This document shows, piece after piece, positions 8,351-17,632 of a stretch of 36,656 bases of DNA. Position 1 is the first letter of the stretch; the number at the start of each line of letters is the position of its first letter. Below the pieces are notes generated by a model. It had not been told where the DNA came from. It was given only the letters and a program-made list of their open reading frames with translations, and did not search any database. The DNA comes from Roseobacter sp. (GTDB taxonomy: Bacteria; Pseudomonadota; Alphaproteobacteria; Rhodobacterales; Rhodobacteraceae), in NCBI GenBank assembly GCA_002731875.1, contig PCCY01000004.1, positions 216,794 through 253,449 of the forward strand. Direction: 5' to 3'. A program made the translations under genes and the position numbers.

Positions 8351-9676
8351 TTAACGCGCAATGACGATATCCGCGCGTAAACCGCCCATGGTTTCAGACA
8401 TTCCCAACCGCAGCACCCCGCCATGTGCCCGTGCAATATCGGATGTGATGGCAAGGCCCAGCCCCACGCCTCCGCCCTTGTTCTGGTTGCGTGATGGGTC
8501 AAGCCTCGAAAAGGGGCGAATAGCTTCGGCGTGCCGATCCTCCGGAATGCCCGGCCCATCGTCTTCGACACGCACACGCAAGGTTTTTTCAGTGAACAGC
8601 ACCGATACCTCGGCGCGGGTACCGTACCTGACCGCGTTTGAAATCAAATTGTCGACGGCCCGCAAAAAGGCTGTTTTGCGCAAGCGTATCATGCCGGTGC
8701 CATCGCCTTGCGGTGCAAGCAAGGTTACGTTGCGCCCTGCCCGCTGAGCGGCGGCCACTGCGGTCTCCATCAACAGATGAGGGTTAACCTTCTCCGGCTC
8801 CCCTTCTGCCGAACCTTTGGCAAAATTCAGAAATTCATCCAGCATACGCTGCATATCGTCAACATCCTGCAACAGCTGCTCTGCCTCGCTGTCGTCCATC
8901 ATCGACAGGCTGAGCCGCATTCGCGTAAGAGGCGTGCGCAGGTCATGGCTGACCCCCGACAGCATGAGAGTGCGTTGTTCAATCTGGCGTTCGATACGGG
9001 CACGCATGTCGACAAACGCATTGCCCGCCGCCCGGACTTCAACCGCACCGCCGGGGCTATACGGCACATGGCGTCCACGTCCAAACGCTTCGGCTGCACG
9101 GGCCAGGCGCTTGATCGGGCGCAGCTGGTTGCGCAGGTACACGAAAGATATCAGCGTCATCAAAAAGCCGAACGTGAATGTATAGACAAACAGCTGATGC
9201 GGGTTCGCCGCTGATATACGGCGCCGATCAAAACCGATTTCGACGGGTCCTCGCGGCGTTTGCACAAACAGGCCCACCTTTCCCGGCGTGCGCAGATCAA
9301 GGCGCAAGAATCCATCCAGCCGGTTCTGGAACCTGTCGATCATCACGCGACCCGAATAATCATACCAGGTAAGCCGGTGCGCGGCGGGTACATCATCGGC
9401 AGAGATTGTCTGCACCCTCATGTTTAAAGGTGCAAGCTGCTGCTTCACCAGCTGCACCCCTGCCTCGGGCGACGGTGCCTGATCGATCGTCTGAAGAACC
9501 AGGGCGACCTCGCGCAGCACTGTGTCTGTCATCTGCGTGGTGACACCTTCGTAGTTCCGCTGCGCAAAGATAACCGTCACTACCAATTGCAAAATCACCA
9601 CGGGCAACAACAATATCAACGCTGCGCGTCCATAGATGCCTCGGGGCACATATCGTTTGAGCCAGGTAAAGAACAT
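8351..9676 (-). CDS. EnvZ-like membrane sensor histidine kinase
   Basis: A 441-residue protein. A transmembrane helix at about 18-38 and another at 161-181 bracket a periplasmic domain of about 120 residues; HAMP follows (LRPIKRLARAAEAFGRG, 185-234). H244 lies in the HisKA box SGVSHDLRTPLTRMRL, the N box is DNLISNAVRYG, and the ATP lid has DDGPGIPE and GGGVGLGLAI. EnvZ-class kinases phosphorylate OmpR-class regulators, but none is encoded beside it in this window. It is convergent with the HWE kinase and divergent from the metallo-hydrolase, whose start is 45 bp away, so the two probably share a promoter region. Confidence 0.88.
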   Translation of the reverse strand: MFFTWLKRYVPRGIYGRAALILLLPVVILQLVVTVIFAQRNYEGVTTQMTDTVLREVALVLQTIDQAPSPEAGVQLVKQQLAPLNMRVQTISADDVPAAHRLTWYDYSGRVMIDRFQNRLDGFLRLDLRTPGKVGLFVQTPRGPVEIGFDRRRISAANPHQLFVYTFTFGFLMTLISFVYLRNQLRPIKRLARAAEAFGRGRHVPYSPGGAVEVRAAGNAFVDMRARIERQIEQRTLMLSGVSHDLRTPLTRMRLSLSMMDDSEAEQLLQDVDDMQRMLDEFLNFAKGSAEGEPEKVNPHLLMETAVAAAQRAGRNVTLLAPQGDGTGMIRLRKTAFLRAVDNLISNAVRYGTRAEVSVLFTEKTLRVRVEDDGPGIPEDRHAEAIRPFSRLDPSRNQNKGGGVGLGLAITSDIARAHGGVLRLGMSETMGGLRADIVIAR

Positions 9677-9721
9677 GGGTTAGACCTTAGCCAGCCATCC
9701 TTCCCTATGAAAGGCCAAACC

Positions 9722-10633
9722 ATGCTGCCCCCTGATGACTTTGACCCCCCTGTCGGTACGGCAATCACCCTTGAACCGGGGCTGCGCCGGATCGTGGCTG
9801 ATAACCCGTCACCCATGACGTATCGCGGCACGAACACCTATCTGCTGGGCACATCCGACATCGCCGTCATTGATCCCGGCCCCCTGTCAGACGCGCATCT
9901 TCACGCCATCCTGGAGGCGATCGGGCCCAACCAGCACATCAGCCACATCATCGTCACACATACGCATCTAGATCACTCTCCACTGGCGCGGCAGCTGTCG
10001 ACAACAAGCGGCGCACCGATTTTGGGTTTCGGTGACGCAACTGCGGGGCGTTCGTCGGTGATGAAGCAGCTTGTGCTGGATACGGAATTGGGCGGCGGCG
10101 AAGGTATCGACGCGTCTTTTTCCCCGGACCGGCACCTGAAGGATGGGGACACCGTTGTTGGCGATACCTGGCGGCTTGATGTCATTCATACCCCAGGACA
10201 CATAGGAAATCATATTTGTCTTGGCTGGGAAGACGCCTGTTTTACCGCCGATCATGTGATGGGCTGGGCCAGCTCCCTGGTTTCGCCTCCCGATGGTGAT
10301 CTCACCGACTTCATGACCTCGTGCGCACGGCTACAGGCACAGGATTGGCGCGTCTTCTATCCGGGCCATGGCGGCCCCGTGACTGACCCCGCTGCAAGGC
10401 TCGGGTGGCTGATCTCTCATCGCATGACCCGCGAAGCAGAGATATTGGCCGTATTGAACAATGGCCCTGCCACGGCAAACGAGATTGCCCAGAAGATCTA
10501 CACGGCCACGCCTGCGGCATTGCTTGGGGCGGCAACCCGAAATGTGCTCGCCCATCTGATTGATCTTACCGGAAAAAGCGCGGTGGTACCACTCGGCGAG
10601 CTTTCACAAACGACGCGGTTTGATCTTAAGTGA
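9722..10633 (+). CDS. Metallo-beta-lactamase fold hydrolase, LACTB2-like with winged-helix C-terminus
   Basis: A 303-residue protein. The metal motif is THTHLDHS (H80, H82, D84, H85), followed by HTPGHIGNH, the DHVMGW aspartate and the GHGGPV histidine, which is a complete binuclear zinc set. Residues after about 230 (RMTREAEILAVL, then NEIAQKIY) look like the winged-helix extension of LACTB2 proteins, some of which are endoribonucleases. The substrate is unknown. ATG 9722 is preferred over 9707 because AAAGG lies 7 nt before it; the frame is open further upstream, but that stretch overlaps the divergent kinase start. Confidence 0.88.
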   Translation: MLPPDDFDPPVGTAITLEPGLRRIVADNPSPMTYRGTNTYLLGTSDIAVIDPGPLSDAHLHAILEAIGPNQHISHIIVTHTHLDHSPLARQLSTTSGAPILGFGDATAGRSSVMKQLVLDTELGGGEGIDASFSPDRHLKDGDTVVGDTWRLDVIHTPGHIGNHICLGWEDACFTADHVMGWASSLVSPPDGDLTDFMTSCARLQAQDWRVFYPGHGGPVTDPAARLGWLISHRMTREAEILAVLNNGPATANEIAQKIYTATPAALLGAATRNVLAHLIDLTGKSAVVPLGELSQTTRFDLK

Positions 10634-10713
10634 AATCTGAAAAGAAAAATGTGAAAAAAGCGCTTCAAACCTCTGGACGCCACAAAATACCACTGCTATA
10701 TCGCCCAGACCGT

Positions 10714-10788
10714 TCCGACGTAGCTCAGCGGTAGAGCAGTTGACTGTTAATCAATTGGTCGTAGGTTCGATCCCTACCGTCGGAGCCA
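10714..10788 (+). tRNA. tRNA-Asn (anticodon GTT)
   Basis: A 75-nt cloverleaf with encoded CCA. Acceptor TCCGACG pairs with CGTCGGA (10778-10784), discriminator G, D arm GCTC/GAGC, anticodon stem GTTGA/TCAAT with loop CTGTTAA giving GTT at 10746-10748, and a TTCGATC T loop. Confidence 0.97.
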
Positions 10789-10798
10789 AAAAATACAT

Positions 10799-10842
10799 AA
10801 AGCCCAGTATGATAGATTTTCTGATCATACTGGGCTTTTTCT
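10799..10842 (+). terminator. Rho-independent terminator of tRNA-Asn
   Basis: A perfect 15-bp stem, AAAGCCCAGTATGAT (10799-10813) with ATCATACTGGGCTTT (10824-10838), with a 10-nt loop and a T-rich tail running to about 10842. It starts 10 bp after the tRNA. Confidence 0.92.
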
Positions 10843-11085
10843 TTGTCTGTGTCTAACCGGTGGACCGCGGCACACCAATTGGCCAGCATTCTTCCAGGCG
10901 AATTGGTAAGATTGAGATTGCAAAAAGCGCATCGGCAAACCGAGCGGTTTGACTAATGTTAACGTGAGGAGACGATGTATTTTCTCCATACTGACGCCGC
11001 ACAGAATGCCCCATCGCGCGAGGTTGTCGGGCCACTTGAAAACGGAAGCCATGACTGGAACGGGCCAAACGGTAATGGCTCAAGA

Positions 11086-12318
11086 TTACCCGGTAACAGA
11101 GCTTGGTTCAGCGGTCGCTTTCCAATGTTCAGGCCTAAGCCCCAGCCCCAACGCCTTTGCGGTGATACCGCGCAAGAGAGCCGCATTATCCAATAGTTTG
11201 ATCAGCAACGGCGCGTGGGGCGACGATTTTGCATCAAGCGCTGGCAGGAGCACAAATCTATGAGCGATCACCTGGGCATTCTGGGTCATGGATGCGGGCC
11301 AGGCTCGTCGCTTTTGCACTTGGGCAAGGTGGTGTGAGCCGATGGCCCGGGCCAGGAGGGGTGGCCCCAAAAGCCGTGCGGTTGCAACGGCGTCCTGAAC
11401 AGCCAGGTTTATCCCGACCCCACCCACCGGAGACATGGCATGAGCGGCATCGCCGATACATAAAAAGCCGTCGCGCCACCACGTTCTGAGCCGATTTACC
11501 TGCACTGTTAACAGTTTGACCTGTTCCCACGAGGCCAACGTCGCAACCGAGGCTGAGAGCGTCGGGGCAATTGCCGAAACCCGCTGACGAAATGCAGCGA
11601 TACCCTGCGCGCGAATGATATCAGCATCGCCTTTTTGAAACGGCAAAGCACATTGCCAATAGTCCCCGCGGTCAAGCTGCACCAGGAACCCGCCTGTTCC
11701 CACCTGCCCCAGCGACACAGACTTTTGTAACGGGGTTTTGGGCAGACGCATCCAAAACACATCTATCGGTGCTCCGATGTCGTCAAGCTTCAGCCCTGAG
11801 CCGTCGCGGAGTGCGGAGCGTCGCCCATCGGCCGCGATCGAAAGATCGGCGTGAATGACCAAGGGACCATCTGTGTCGCTTGCGCTTATACCGGTAACTT
11901 GTCCGCCCTGGTCAATCAGGTTTTCGGCCTTGGTACATCTGAGGAGCTTGAAATTCGAGTATTCGCAAGCTGCCTTGGCTAAATAATCGAGAAAATCCCA
12001 TTGCGGCATCATCGCGATATATTTGCAAAACGTTGGGAGCTGGCCAAAATCGGCGATCTTGTAGCTTTGACCTGAAATGGTGACCGAAGCGTGTCGGATT
12101 TTCTGATGAGGGCGTGAAAGCAGTTCATCCAACAGCCCCAGTTCGTGAAAAACCTCTAAGGTCGATGGGTGGATTGTGTCGCCTCGGAAATCACGGAGAA
12201 AATCGGCGTGTTTTTCCAACACGGTGACGTCGACGCCTTGTCGCGCTAACAGATATCCCGTCATTAACCCTGCGGGGCCACCACCCGAAATCACACATTG
12301 AGTTTCTAACGATCGCAT
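11086..12318 (-). CDS. FAD-dependent aromatic-ring hydroxylase-type monooxygenase (group A)
   Basis: A 410-residue flavoprotein of the p-hydroxybenzoate hydroxylase fold. Motifs in order: dinucleotide fold GGGPAGLMTGYLLARQG from residue 12, then LEKH; the DG motif SIAADGRRSALRD near the middle; and the GD motif FLCIGDAAHAMSPVGGVGIN followed by LAVQDA. It should use NAD(P)H and O2 to hydroxylate an aromatic or polyketide-like substrate, but the substrate cannot be read from sequence. AGGGAA lies 7 nt before the ATG. It stands alone, with long non-coding stretches on both sides. Confidence 0.87.
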   Translation of the reverse strand: MRSLETQCVISGGGPAGLMTGYLLARQGVDVTVLEKHADFLRDFRGDTIHPSTLEVFHELGLLDELLSRPHQKIRHASVTISGQSYKIADFGQLPTFCKYIAMMPQWDFLDYLAKAACEYSNFKLLRCTKAENLIDQGGQVTGISASDTDGPLVIHADLSIAADGRRSALRDGSGLKLDDIGAPIDVFWMRLPKTPLQKSVSLGQVGTGGFLVQLDRGDYWQCALPFQKGDADIIRAQGIAAFRQRVSAIAPTLSASVATLASWEQVKLLTVQVNRLRTWWRDGFLCIGDAAHAMSPVGGVGINLAVQDAVATARLLGPPLLARAIGSHHLAQVQKRRAWPASMTQNAQVIAHRFVLLPALDAKSSPHAPLLIKLLDNAALLRGITAKALGLGLRPEHWKATAEPSSVTG

Positions 12319-12929
12319 GGGTCTGTTCCCTGGGCACGTCTTCTTTAGTTAGATAGGCATCCTCGTGGGTGTTTTCACGTACCGGAAAAAAACAAACCGG
12401 CTGAAGCAAAATCTGCGCCAGGTGACGCATCCTTACCCGCTGTACGAATTGAGCAAGCTGGTTGGGGTGCCGCATCGCCGGACGCGAAACAGCCCGTCGT
12501 CGTGATCGCCGTCAAGCGTCCAGATTTATTCCGAAAACTACGTTGAATTGCTGCATAGGGGGGAAGAATCAGCAGGGGTGTGACGTGTTCTTGCGATCAA
12601 AATGCAATCGCCGCCCCGGTTGTAACGAGGCGGCTACTGGGAAACGAAAAAGTGGCCTTACTTCTGCTGTGGCTTATCGCCAGGTTTCGATGAAGACTTT
12701 TTTGTATCGGGTTTTGAAGCTGGTTTTGTCATAATTGCATACTCTTGTTTGCAAACCGGGACAGCGGAATGCCATCCCTGAATTCACTATGAACCCAACC
12801 TGAAAAAACGAAATGTCGTATTTATTCCGTGGTGTCGCATTTATGCAGTGTGTGCAATAAGTTGCCGAAGCGCCGACCGGTTTTGGCGGCATTTGGCGCA
12901 CCGGTTTCACACGTTGTTTTCAGCCGTGA
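12319..12929. other. Long intergenic region, no convincing gene
   Basis: About 600 bp between the FAD monooxygenase start and the end of the hybrid kinase. Frames of 78-94 codons exist on both strands but none has recognisable protein content or a good ribosome-binding site. Part of it (12680-12860) is AT-richer than its surroundings and holds the direct repeat listed separately. The end next to 12318 should contain the monooxygenase promoter. Confidence 0.45.
12814..12844. repeat. Two direct repeats TGTCGYATTTAT with 19-bp period
   Basis: TGTCGTATTTAT (12814-12825) and TGTCGCATTTAT (12833-12844) differ at one base and start 19 bp apart, close to two helical turns. This spacing is typical of tandem binding sites on one face of DNA, but no known motif is recognised. 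Confidence 0.5.
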
Positions 12930-12951
12930 AAAGCCGGAACAAACCGGCTTT
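12930..12951 (-). terminator. Likely terminator of the hybrid kinase gene
   Basis: AAAGCCGG (12930-12937), a 6-nt loop and CCGGCTTT (12944-12951) form a perfect 8-bp stem. Read on the minus strand it ends in TTTT. It lies about 75 nt after the kinase stop at 13027. Confidence 0.5.
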
Positions 12952-13026
12952 CCAAGCGTTCTAATAGCTTGATTATGGGCGCAAGTTTGGTACATGCCTG
13001 CGACAAGGCGAGCGTCACAGGTCGCT

Positions 13027-15891
13027 TTATCTCAAGGCAGTTTCCACGACGTCCAGAAGCTTTGCCTCTTGAAACGGTTTACCCAAGACTTGGCAGTTAT
13101 CCATCCTGGTCACCAACCCGTCATCAACGCCCCCGGTGGCAAAAACCAGCGGCATGTCAGGGTTCAAACCTCTCACCTCATGCGCCAGATCCTCGCCCGA
13201 TTGATCGGGTAATCCGATATCGGTTATCAATAGGTCCACCTGCGCGGTCTTTACTATCTCCAAGGCTTTGGTCGCATTCTCGGCTTCAAAAACCTTATAC
13301 CCGGCATCCCGCAATACATCTGCGGTATCGGTCAGGATAAGTATGTCATCTTCGCACACCAGGATGGTCGATCCGGTTGGTCGCTGTTTGGACGATTGCG
13401 ACGAAGCAGGGGTTTGCTGGGGTCGGTTTGGCCGGGGCATGCCTTTGCTACCCAGAACTTCGCGGATCTTTTGCGATAGTTCAATTTGGGTGTACGGCTT
13501 TCCGAGAAGCTGAATGCCGGTGTCTAAACTGCCGTCGTGCATAATGAATTCTTGTGCATAGCCCGATGTGAAAAGCACCGGGACATCAGGTTTCAGTTCC
13601 TTCACCTTGTCGGCGAGTTCGCTGGCAGTCGCGGTGCCGGGCATCACTACATCTGTAAAAAGCAGGTCGAAATCCTGACCGGCTTCGAGGATCAGCATGG
13701 CGCGATCAGCGTTTGCCGCTTCGATGACCGTATACCCGAGTTCCCCCAGCATCGTTACTGCCGCTGCCCGGACGTCGTTGTTGTCTTCGACCAACAATAT
13801 CGTCTCCGTGCCTCCAACCAGTCCGCCTGACTGAGGCGGCTGCACGACTTGTTCGTCCTGCAGGGATCTTGGCAAATAAACTTTGAAGGTGGTTCCGACC
13901 CCTACCTCGCTGTCAATCGTGATGTGGCCGCCAGACTGTTTGGCAAAGCCGTATACCATTGACAAGCCAAGGCCGGTCCCGTGCCCGTCTGCCTTGGTGG
14001 TAAAAAACGGCTCGAAAATCTTGTCGATGATGTCCGGAGACATTCCGCTGCCGGTATCGCTCACCGTCAACATCACATACTGCCCGGGCGTTACATCCGG
14101 GTATAACTGCGTGAATGCCTCATCAAGCTCTATGTTGCTGACGTCGATCCTCAACTCACCCTTGCCGTCCATGGCATCACGCGCGTTGATCGCCAGGTTC
14201 AATACCGCATTTTCCATGTTGCTCGGGTCGACGCTTGTGTTCCACAGGTCGCTGGCAAAACTGGTTTCCAGTGCCACGCCCTCTCCGATGGCACTGTGCA
14301 GGATATCCGTCGTGTTGGTCAGTAGGTTGCAAAGATTTATCACCTTGGGGGCAAGCGGTTGCTTACGTGCGAACGACAAAAGCTGGGAGGCGAGTTTTGC
14401 ACCGCGTCGCACGCTTTCCATTGCCTGTTCGACGCGGACCTGCGCCGGTGCCCTATCGGGAATATCACGTGCAATAATCTGTATGTTGCTGGTGATGACC
14501 TGAAGCAAATTGTTGAAGTCATGTGCGATCCCGCCGGCAAGATTACCGATGGCTTCCATCTTCTGACTTTGCCGCAGCGCGACGTGGAGCTCTTCCAGCT
14601 CTCGGTTGCGCTTTGCGACACGCAGTTCAAGAGAATTGTTCAATTCCTCGATCTCGCGTTCGGCGATCTTGAGGTCCTCGATATCGGTGTTGGTTCCGAC
14701 CCAGCCTATCGTCAGCCCTTCTTGCGTGCGCAGCGGTGCTGCGCGCACCAGGTGCCACCTAAAGTCACCATCCGATTTTCTTATCCGAAATTCTGTATCA
14801 TAGTCGGTGCCTTCGGCAATCGCAGTCGACCATTTTTCTACCGCCAGCGGAAAGTCGTCTGGATGAACGACTTTTGCCCAATCTGTACCGTAAAGATCGC
14901 CCTCATTGAAGCCGGTAAAAACATAGGTTTGATCATTCAGCCAGTTCACCGACCCGTCCTTGTCGGCAGTCCAGACGTGGTTCGGCATGGTCTGTGCCAT
15001 GGACCGGAATTTTTCGCCTTCAACAGTAAGGGTTGCCTCGGCTATTTTTTGGCCAGTGATGTCGTGCCCTTGAACAAAGATACCAGTGACACCGCCAGAA
15101 CCGTCCTTGATCGGGTGGAAAATGAAATCCACGAATAACTGTACCGGCGGCTTGTCGGGGTCGGGTATTACTTGCGCGGGCATTCCCTTGAACGACACCG
15201 CATCGCCCGAAGCATAGACGTCATCGAGAAGTTCGAAAAACCCCTGCCCGTCTAGATCCGGCAGGGCTTCACGAACCGGCTTGCCGATAATCGACCTTCC
15301 TCCGATCAGGTCGGTATAGGATGTATTGGCAACTTGGAAAATATGCTGGGGTCCATTGAGAATGGCCATGAAGCTTGGTGCTTGGTCAAAGGCGGACTTG
15401 AAAAATTCCGTCATCGCGCCGAGAGCCAGGTTTTCATGCGCGACCGCTTCGGTTCTTTTCAGGATAGTCGCGCGTTGCGTAAACGTTTCATCCGCAGGAT
15501 TGTTTTCATCATGGTAAAGGTCGGTCACATCCATGGTGTTTTGCAGGATAAACTCAACACGCCCCGCTGGATCCAGTATCGGCGTATGTGTCGCGCTCCA
15601 AAACCTCTCGATAAGTTTTCCGTCAGTCTCTATCGGGTATGGGATCAACGGAAGGTGATCTGTCCGGCCGGTCGCAAGCACGCGTCGAAATGAACCCCGT
15701 AGCATCTGATCCGAGACGGAATCCGGGCTCGCGGGGAATTCTTCGGTGATGATACGCCCGATGAGCTGGTCACGTTCACGCCCCGTGACGGCAAGATAAG
15801 CCTCGTTCGCCCAAACCATCCGCAAATCTGGGTCCAAAAGAACATAGGGTGAAGGTGCTGATGCAAAAATCGTGTCTAGATCAATCCTCAT
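13027..15891 (-). CDS. Hybrid sensor histidine kinase: three PAS, HisKA/HATPase, two receivers
   Basis: A 954-residue soluble protein. PAS domains lie at about 1-125, 165-285 and 290-410, the last with HPDDF, FRIRKSDGDFRW and WVGTNTDIED. A coiled-coil (410-445) leads to H457 in AGGIAHDFNNLL. The ATPase has NLAINARDAM, DTGSGM and GTGLGLSMVYG. Receiver 1 (about 695-815) has D747 in LLFTDVVMP; receiver 2 (about 840-954) has D891 in LLITDIGLP, and both have the KP lysine. No transmembrane helix is seen. Start 15891 is chosen because AGGAAG lies 6 nt before it; an in-frame ATG at 15924 has weaker support. No histidine phosphotransferase or DNA-binding partner is adjacent, so the output is unknown. 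Confidence 0.9.
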   Translation of the reverse strand: MRIDLDTIFASAPSPYVLLDPDLRMVWANEAYLAVTGRERDQLIGRIITEEFPASPDSVSDQMLRGSFRRVLATGRTDHLPLIPYPIETDGKLIERFWSATHTPILDPAGRVEFILQNTMDVTDLYHDENNPADETFTQRATILKRTEAVAHENLALGAMTEFFKSAFDQAPSFMAILNGPQHIFQVANTSYTDLIGGRSIIGKPVREALPDLDGQGFFELLDDVYASGDAVSFKGMPAQVIPDPDKPPVQLFVDFIFHPIKDGSGGVTGIFVQGHDITGQKIAEATLTVEGEKFRSMAQTMPNHVWTADKDGSVNWLNDQTYVFTGFNEGDLYGTDWAKVVHPDDFPLAVEKWSTAIAEGTDYDTEFRIRKSDGDFRWHLVRAAPLRTQEGLTIGWVGTNTDIEDLKIAEREIEELNNSLELRVAKRNRELEELHVALRQSQKMEAIGNLAGGIAHDFNNLLQVITSNIQIIARDIPDRAPAQVRVEQAMESVRRGAKLASQLLSFARKQPLAPKVINLCNLLTNTTDILHSAIGEGVALETSFASDLWNTSVDPSNMENAVLNLAINARDAMDGKGELRIDVSNIELDEAFTQLYPDVTPGQYVMLTVSDTGSGMSPDIIDKIFEPFFTTKADGHGTGLGLSMVYGFAKQSGGHITIDSEVGVGTTFKVYLPRSLQDEQVVQPPQSGGLVGGTETILLVEDNNDVRAAAVTMLGELGYTVIEAANADRAMLILEAGQDFDLLFTDVVMPGTATASELADKVKELKPDVPVLFTSGYAQEFIMHDGSLDTGIQLLGKPYTQIELSQKIREVLGSKGMPRPNRPQQTPASSQSSKQRPTGSTILVCEDDILILTDTADVLRDAGYKVFEAENATKALEIVKTAQVDLLITDIGLPDQSGEDLAHEVRGLNPDMPLVFATGGVDDGLVTRMDNCQVLGKPFQEAKLLDVVETALR

Positions 15892-16169
15892 TACCAACTT
15901 CCTGTCTTTTGTTACCGGCTGCAAAAAGAATGCGTGTTCTGCTTGTTAGAAAACTCAGCTATTTGAGATCATGCGCATCGTCGAATATTCACCATTCAAC
16001 GATCACTGTTAATGCAGTCATCAAAGGCACAAGCGATGAGGAATTAAAAGGACCAAGACGGGCCTTTCGCAACGCCGGTGCACACATCATACGCAGGTTT
16101 ACTTTCATAAGGTCCGGACATGCAAGCAAGGTGTCCGCGATTGTACCTTAAGGTCGGGAGTTTGCTCAT

Positions 16170-16976
16170 TCATGAATTGGGACGTACCCGTGCACCGCTT
16201 TTATCGGCAAATGCAGCCAAACGCGCGCGTGCATCGGGTTGCGTATTGACCACCCCTGCGACCACCGCCTCGGCATAGGCAGCATCCATCGCTGACATAT
16301 TCTGCATGTGACTAACCGCGCTGCAGATCGCAAAGTTGGAAAGCGGCAAATTCTGCGCCGTTTTGCGCGCAAGCTCCATCGCGGTGTCAAAACTGGACCC
16401 TTCGACGATATACTGCGCAAGCCCAAGATCCACTGCTTCCTTTCCCTGATAAACACGGCCCGTCAGCATCATGTCGATCATTCTGGCCTTACCAACCAGA
16501 TCGGTAACACGTATTGTCGCGCCGCCCCCGGTAAACAGCCCGCGTTGTCCTTCCGGCAGGGCGAAATAGGCGGTCTGATCCATAACGCGAATATGCGCTG
16601 CGGACGCCAGCTCAAGCCCACCCCCGACCACTGCACCTTGCAACGCCGCAATCACCGGGACCCCGCCATATTCCATTTTATTGAACGCCTCATGCCAACG
16701 TAGACAGACATGCATGAAATCAGCCGGGCTGCGATCTTGGTCATGATGTTCGATAAGATCGAGACCAGCGCAGAAATGTTCCCCCGCGCCTGCCAGAACC
16801 ACTGCGCGAACGCCTGCACGCGGGGCGCGGGAAAAGAAGCTCACCAATTCTTCGATCGTTTCGATATCCAGAGCGTTTCTTTTCGCAGGGCGATTTAGCG
16901 TAACCACCCACACTCCGTCATCGTGAGCCTTGATGTCCAGATTGCGATAGCTTGATATATCGATATCAACGATCAT
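16170..16976 (-). CDS. Enoyl-CoA hydratase/isomerase (crotonase) family protein
   Basis: A 268-residue crotonase. The oxyanion hole is formed by HFCAGLDL and [12 protein letters not shown]. Both acid residues expected of a hydratase are present: Glu in GGGLELAS and Glu in [10 protein letters not shown], equivalent to the two catalytic glutamates of rat crotonase. It should act on an enoyl-CoA in the cytoplasm, but chain length and pathway are not evident. AAAGGAA stands before the ATG. Apparently a single-gene unit. Confidence 0.87.
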   Translation of the reverse strand: MIVDIDISSYRNLDIKAHDDGVWVVTLNRPAKRNALDIETIEELVSFFSRAPRAGVRAVVLAGAGEHFCAGLDLIEHHDQDRSPADFMHVCLRWHEAFNKMEYGGVPVIAALQGAVVGGGLELASAAHIRVMDQTAYFALPEGQRGLFTGGGATIRVTDLVGKARMIDMMLTGRVYQGKEAVDLGLAQYIVEGSSFDTAMELARKTAQNLPLSNFAICSAVSHMQNMSAMDAAYAEAVVAGVVNTQPDARARLAAFADKSGARVRPNS

Positions 16977-17351
16977 GTAATTTCCTTTATGTTCGGCAAG
17001 CCACCTGAAAGTCGCTCAATTTCGCCACCATCATTGCAATAGTCCCATAGTTCCAGCCCGTTTCGCAATTACGGTGTTAATAATTTCAAAGACGATCCAG
17101 CCTATACACCTATCGGTGGCATTCCGGGTGCTCGGGAGGTGGGAATTGGTCAATGGAGGCCAAACGTCGCGGCAGTCTGCTTTCCATAACTACCATAGTC
17201 CAAGTTTGGTATGCCCGGAACGCATCAGCGCGGCCGAAATCCCCTGACAAAACGCGCAAAACACTGGCATCAAATATTTTTACAAAAAAGGCGAATAGAT
17301 AAGATTATGGGGTTGAACAAGGCCAGAACCTTGAGGTAGTAGATCGCTCAC
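16977..17351. other. Intergenic region of 375 bp before tRNA-Val
   Basis: It separates the crotonase (minus) from tRNA-Val (plus) and must contain promoters for both. I see no coding frame of interest and no repeat. The tRNA promoter candidate is listed separately. Confidence 0.5.
17313..17342 (+). promoter_or_regulatory. Candidate sigma-70 promoter of tRNA-Val
   Basis: TTGAAC (17313-17318), an 18-bp spacer and TAGTAG (17337-17342) place the start of transcription close to the first base of the tRNA at 17352. The -35 is good, the -10 moderate. Confidence 0.35.
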
Positions 17352-17427
<76 letters not shown>

Positions 17428-17523
17428 TTTCCCCACATGTTGATGACTAACGCACCGTTTCGGCGATCAGTGCGCATCCATCGTCTGTTAAAAATTGACA
17501 AGCTTTTCGCGTGCTACCTCTGA

Positions 17524-17548
17524 CTGCTTGCAGACAGTTTGCAAGCAG
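17524..17548. repeat. Perfect 9-bp inverted repeat downstream of the HU gene
   Basis: CTGCTTGCA (17524-17532), 7-nt loop and TGCAAGCAG (17540-17548). No T-run follows on either strand, so it is not a standard terminator. It lies between the convergent tRNA-Val and HU genes, and may be a protein site or an RNA 3'-end stabiliser. Confidence 0.45.
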
Positions 17549-17632
17549 CACTATCGATGTAGGGCTGCCACGATATCTTGATGGGGTGCCGGCCCGCTCG
17601 CTCTTGATCACGCCGAAGATGGTGCGATTTCG

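Noticed and set aside
10975..11196. 73-codon plus-strand frame with a strong SD (GAGGAG) and a start reading MYFLHTDAAQNAP, faintly like a RidA N-terminus
   Set aside because: The rest of the frame has no RidA features in any frame, is Asn/Gly/Pro-rich and overlaps the end of the monooxygenase. Treated as chance, though a gene remnant cannot be excluded.
12674..12910. 78-codon minus-strand frame and 90-codon plus-strand frame in the 12.3-13.0 kb gap
   Set aside because: Composition unlike neighbouring proteins, no start signals and no family resemblance.
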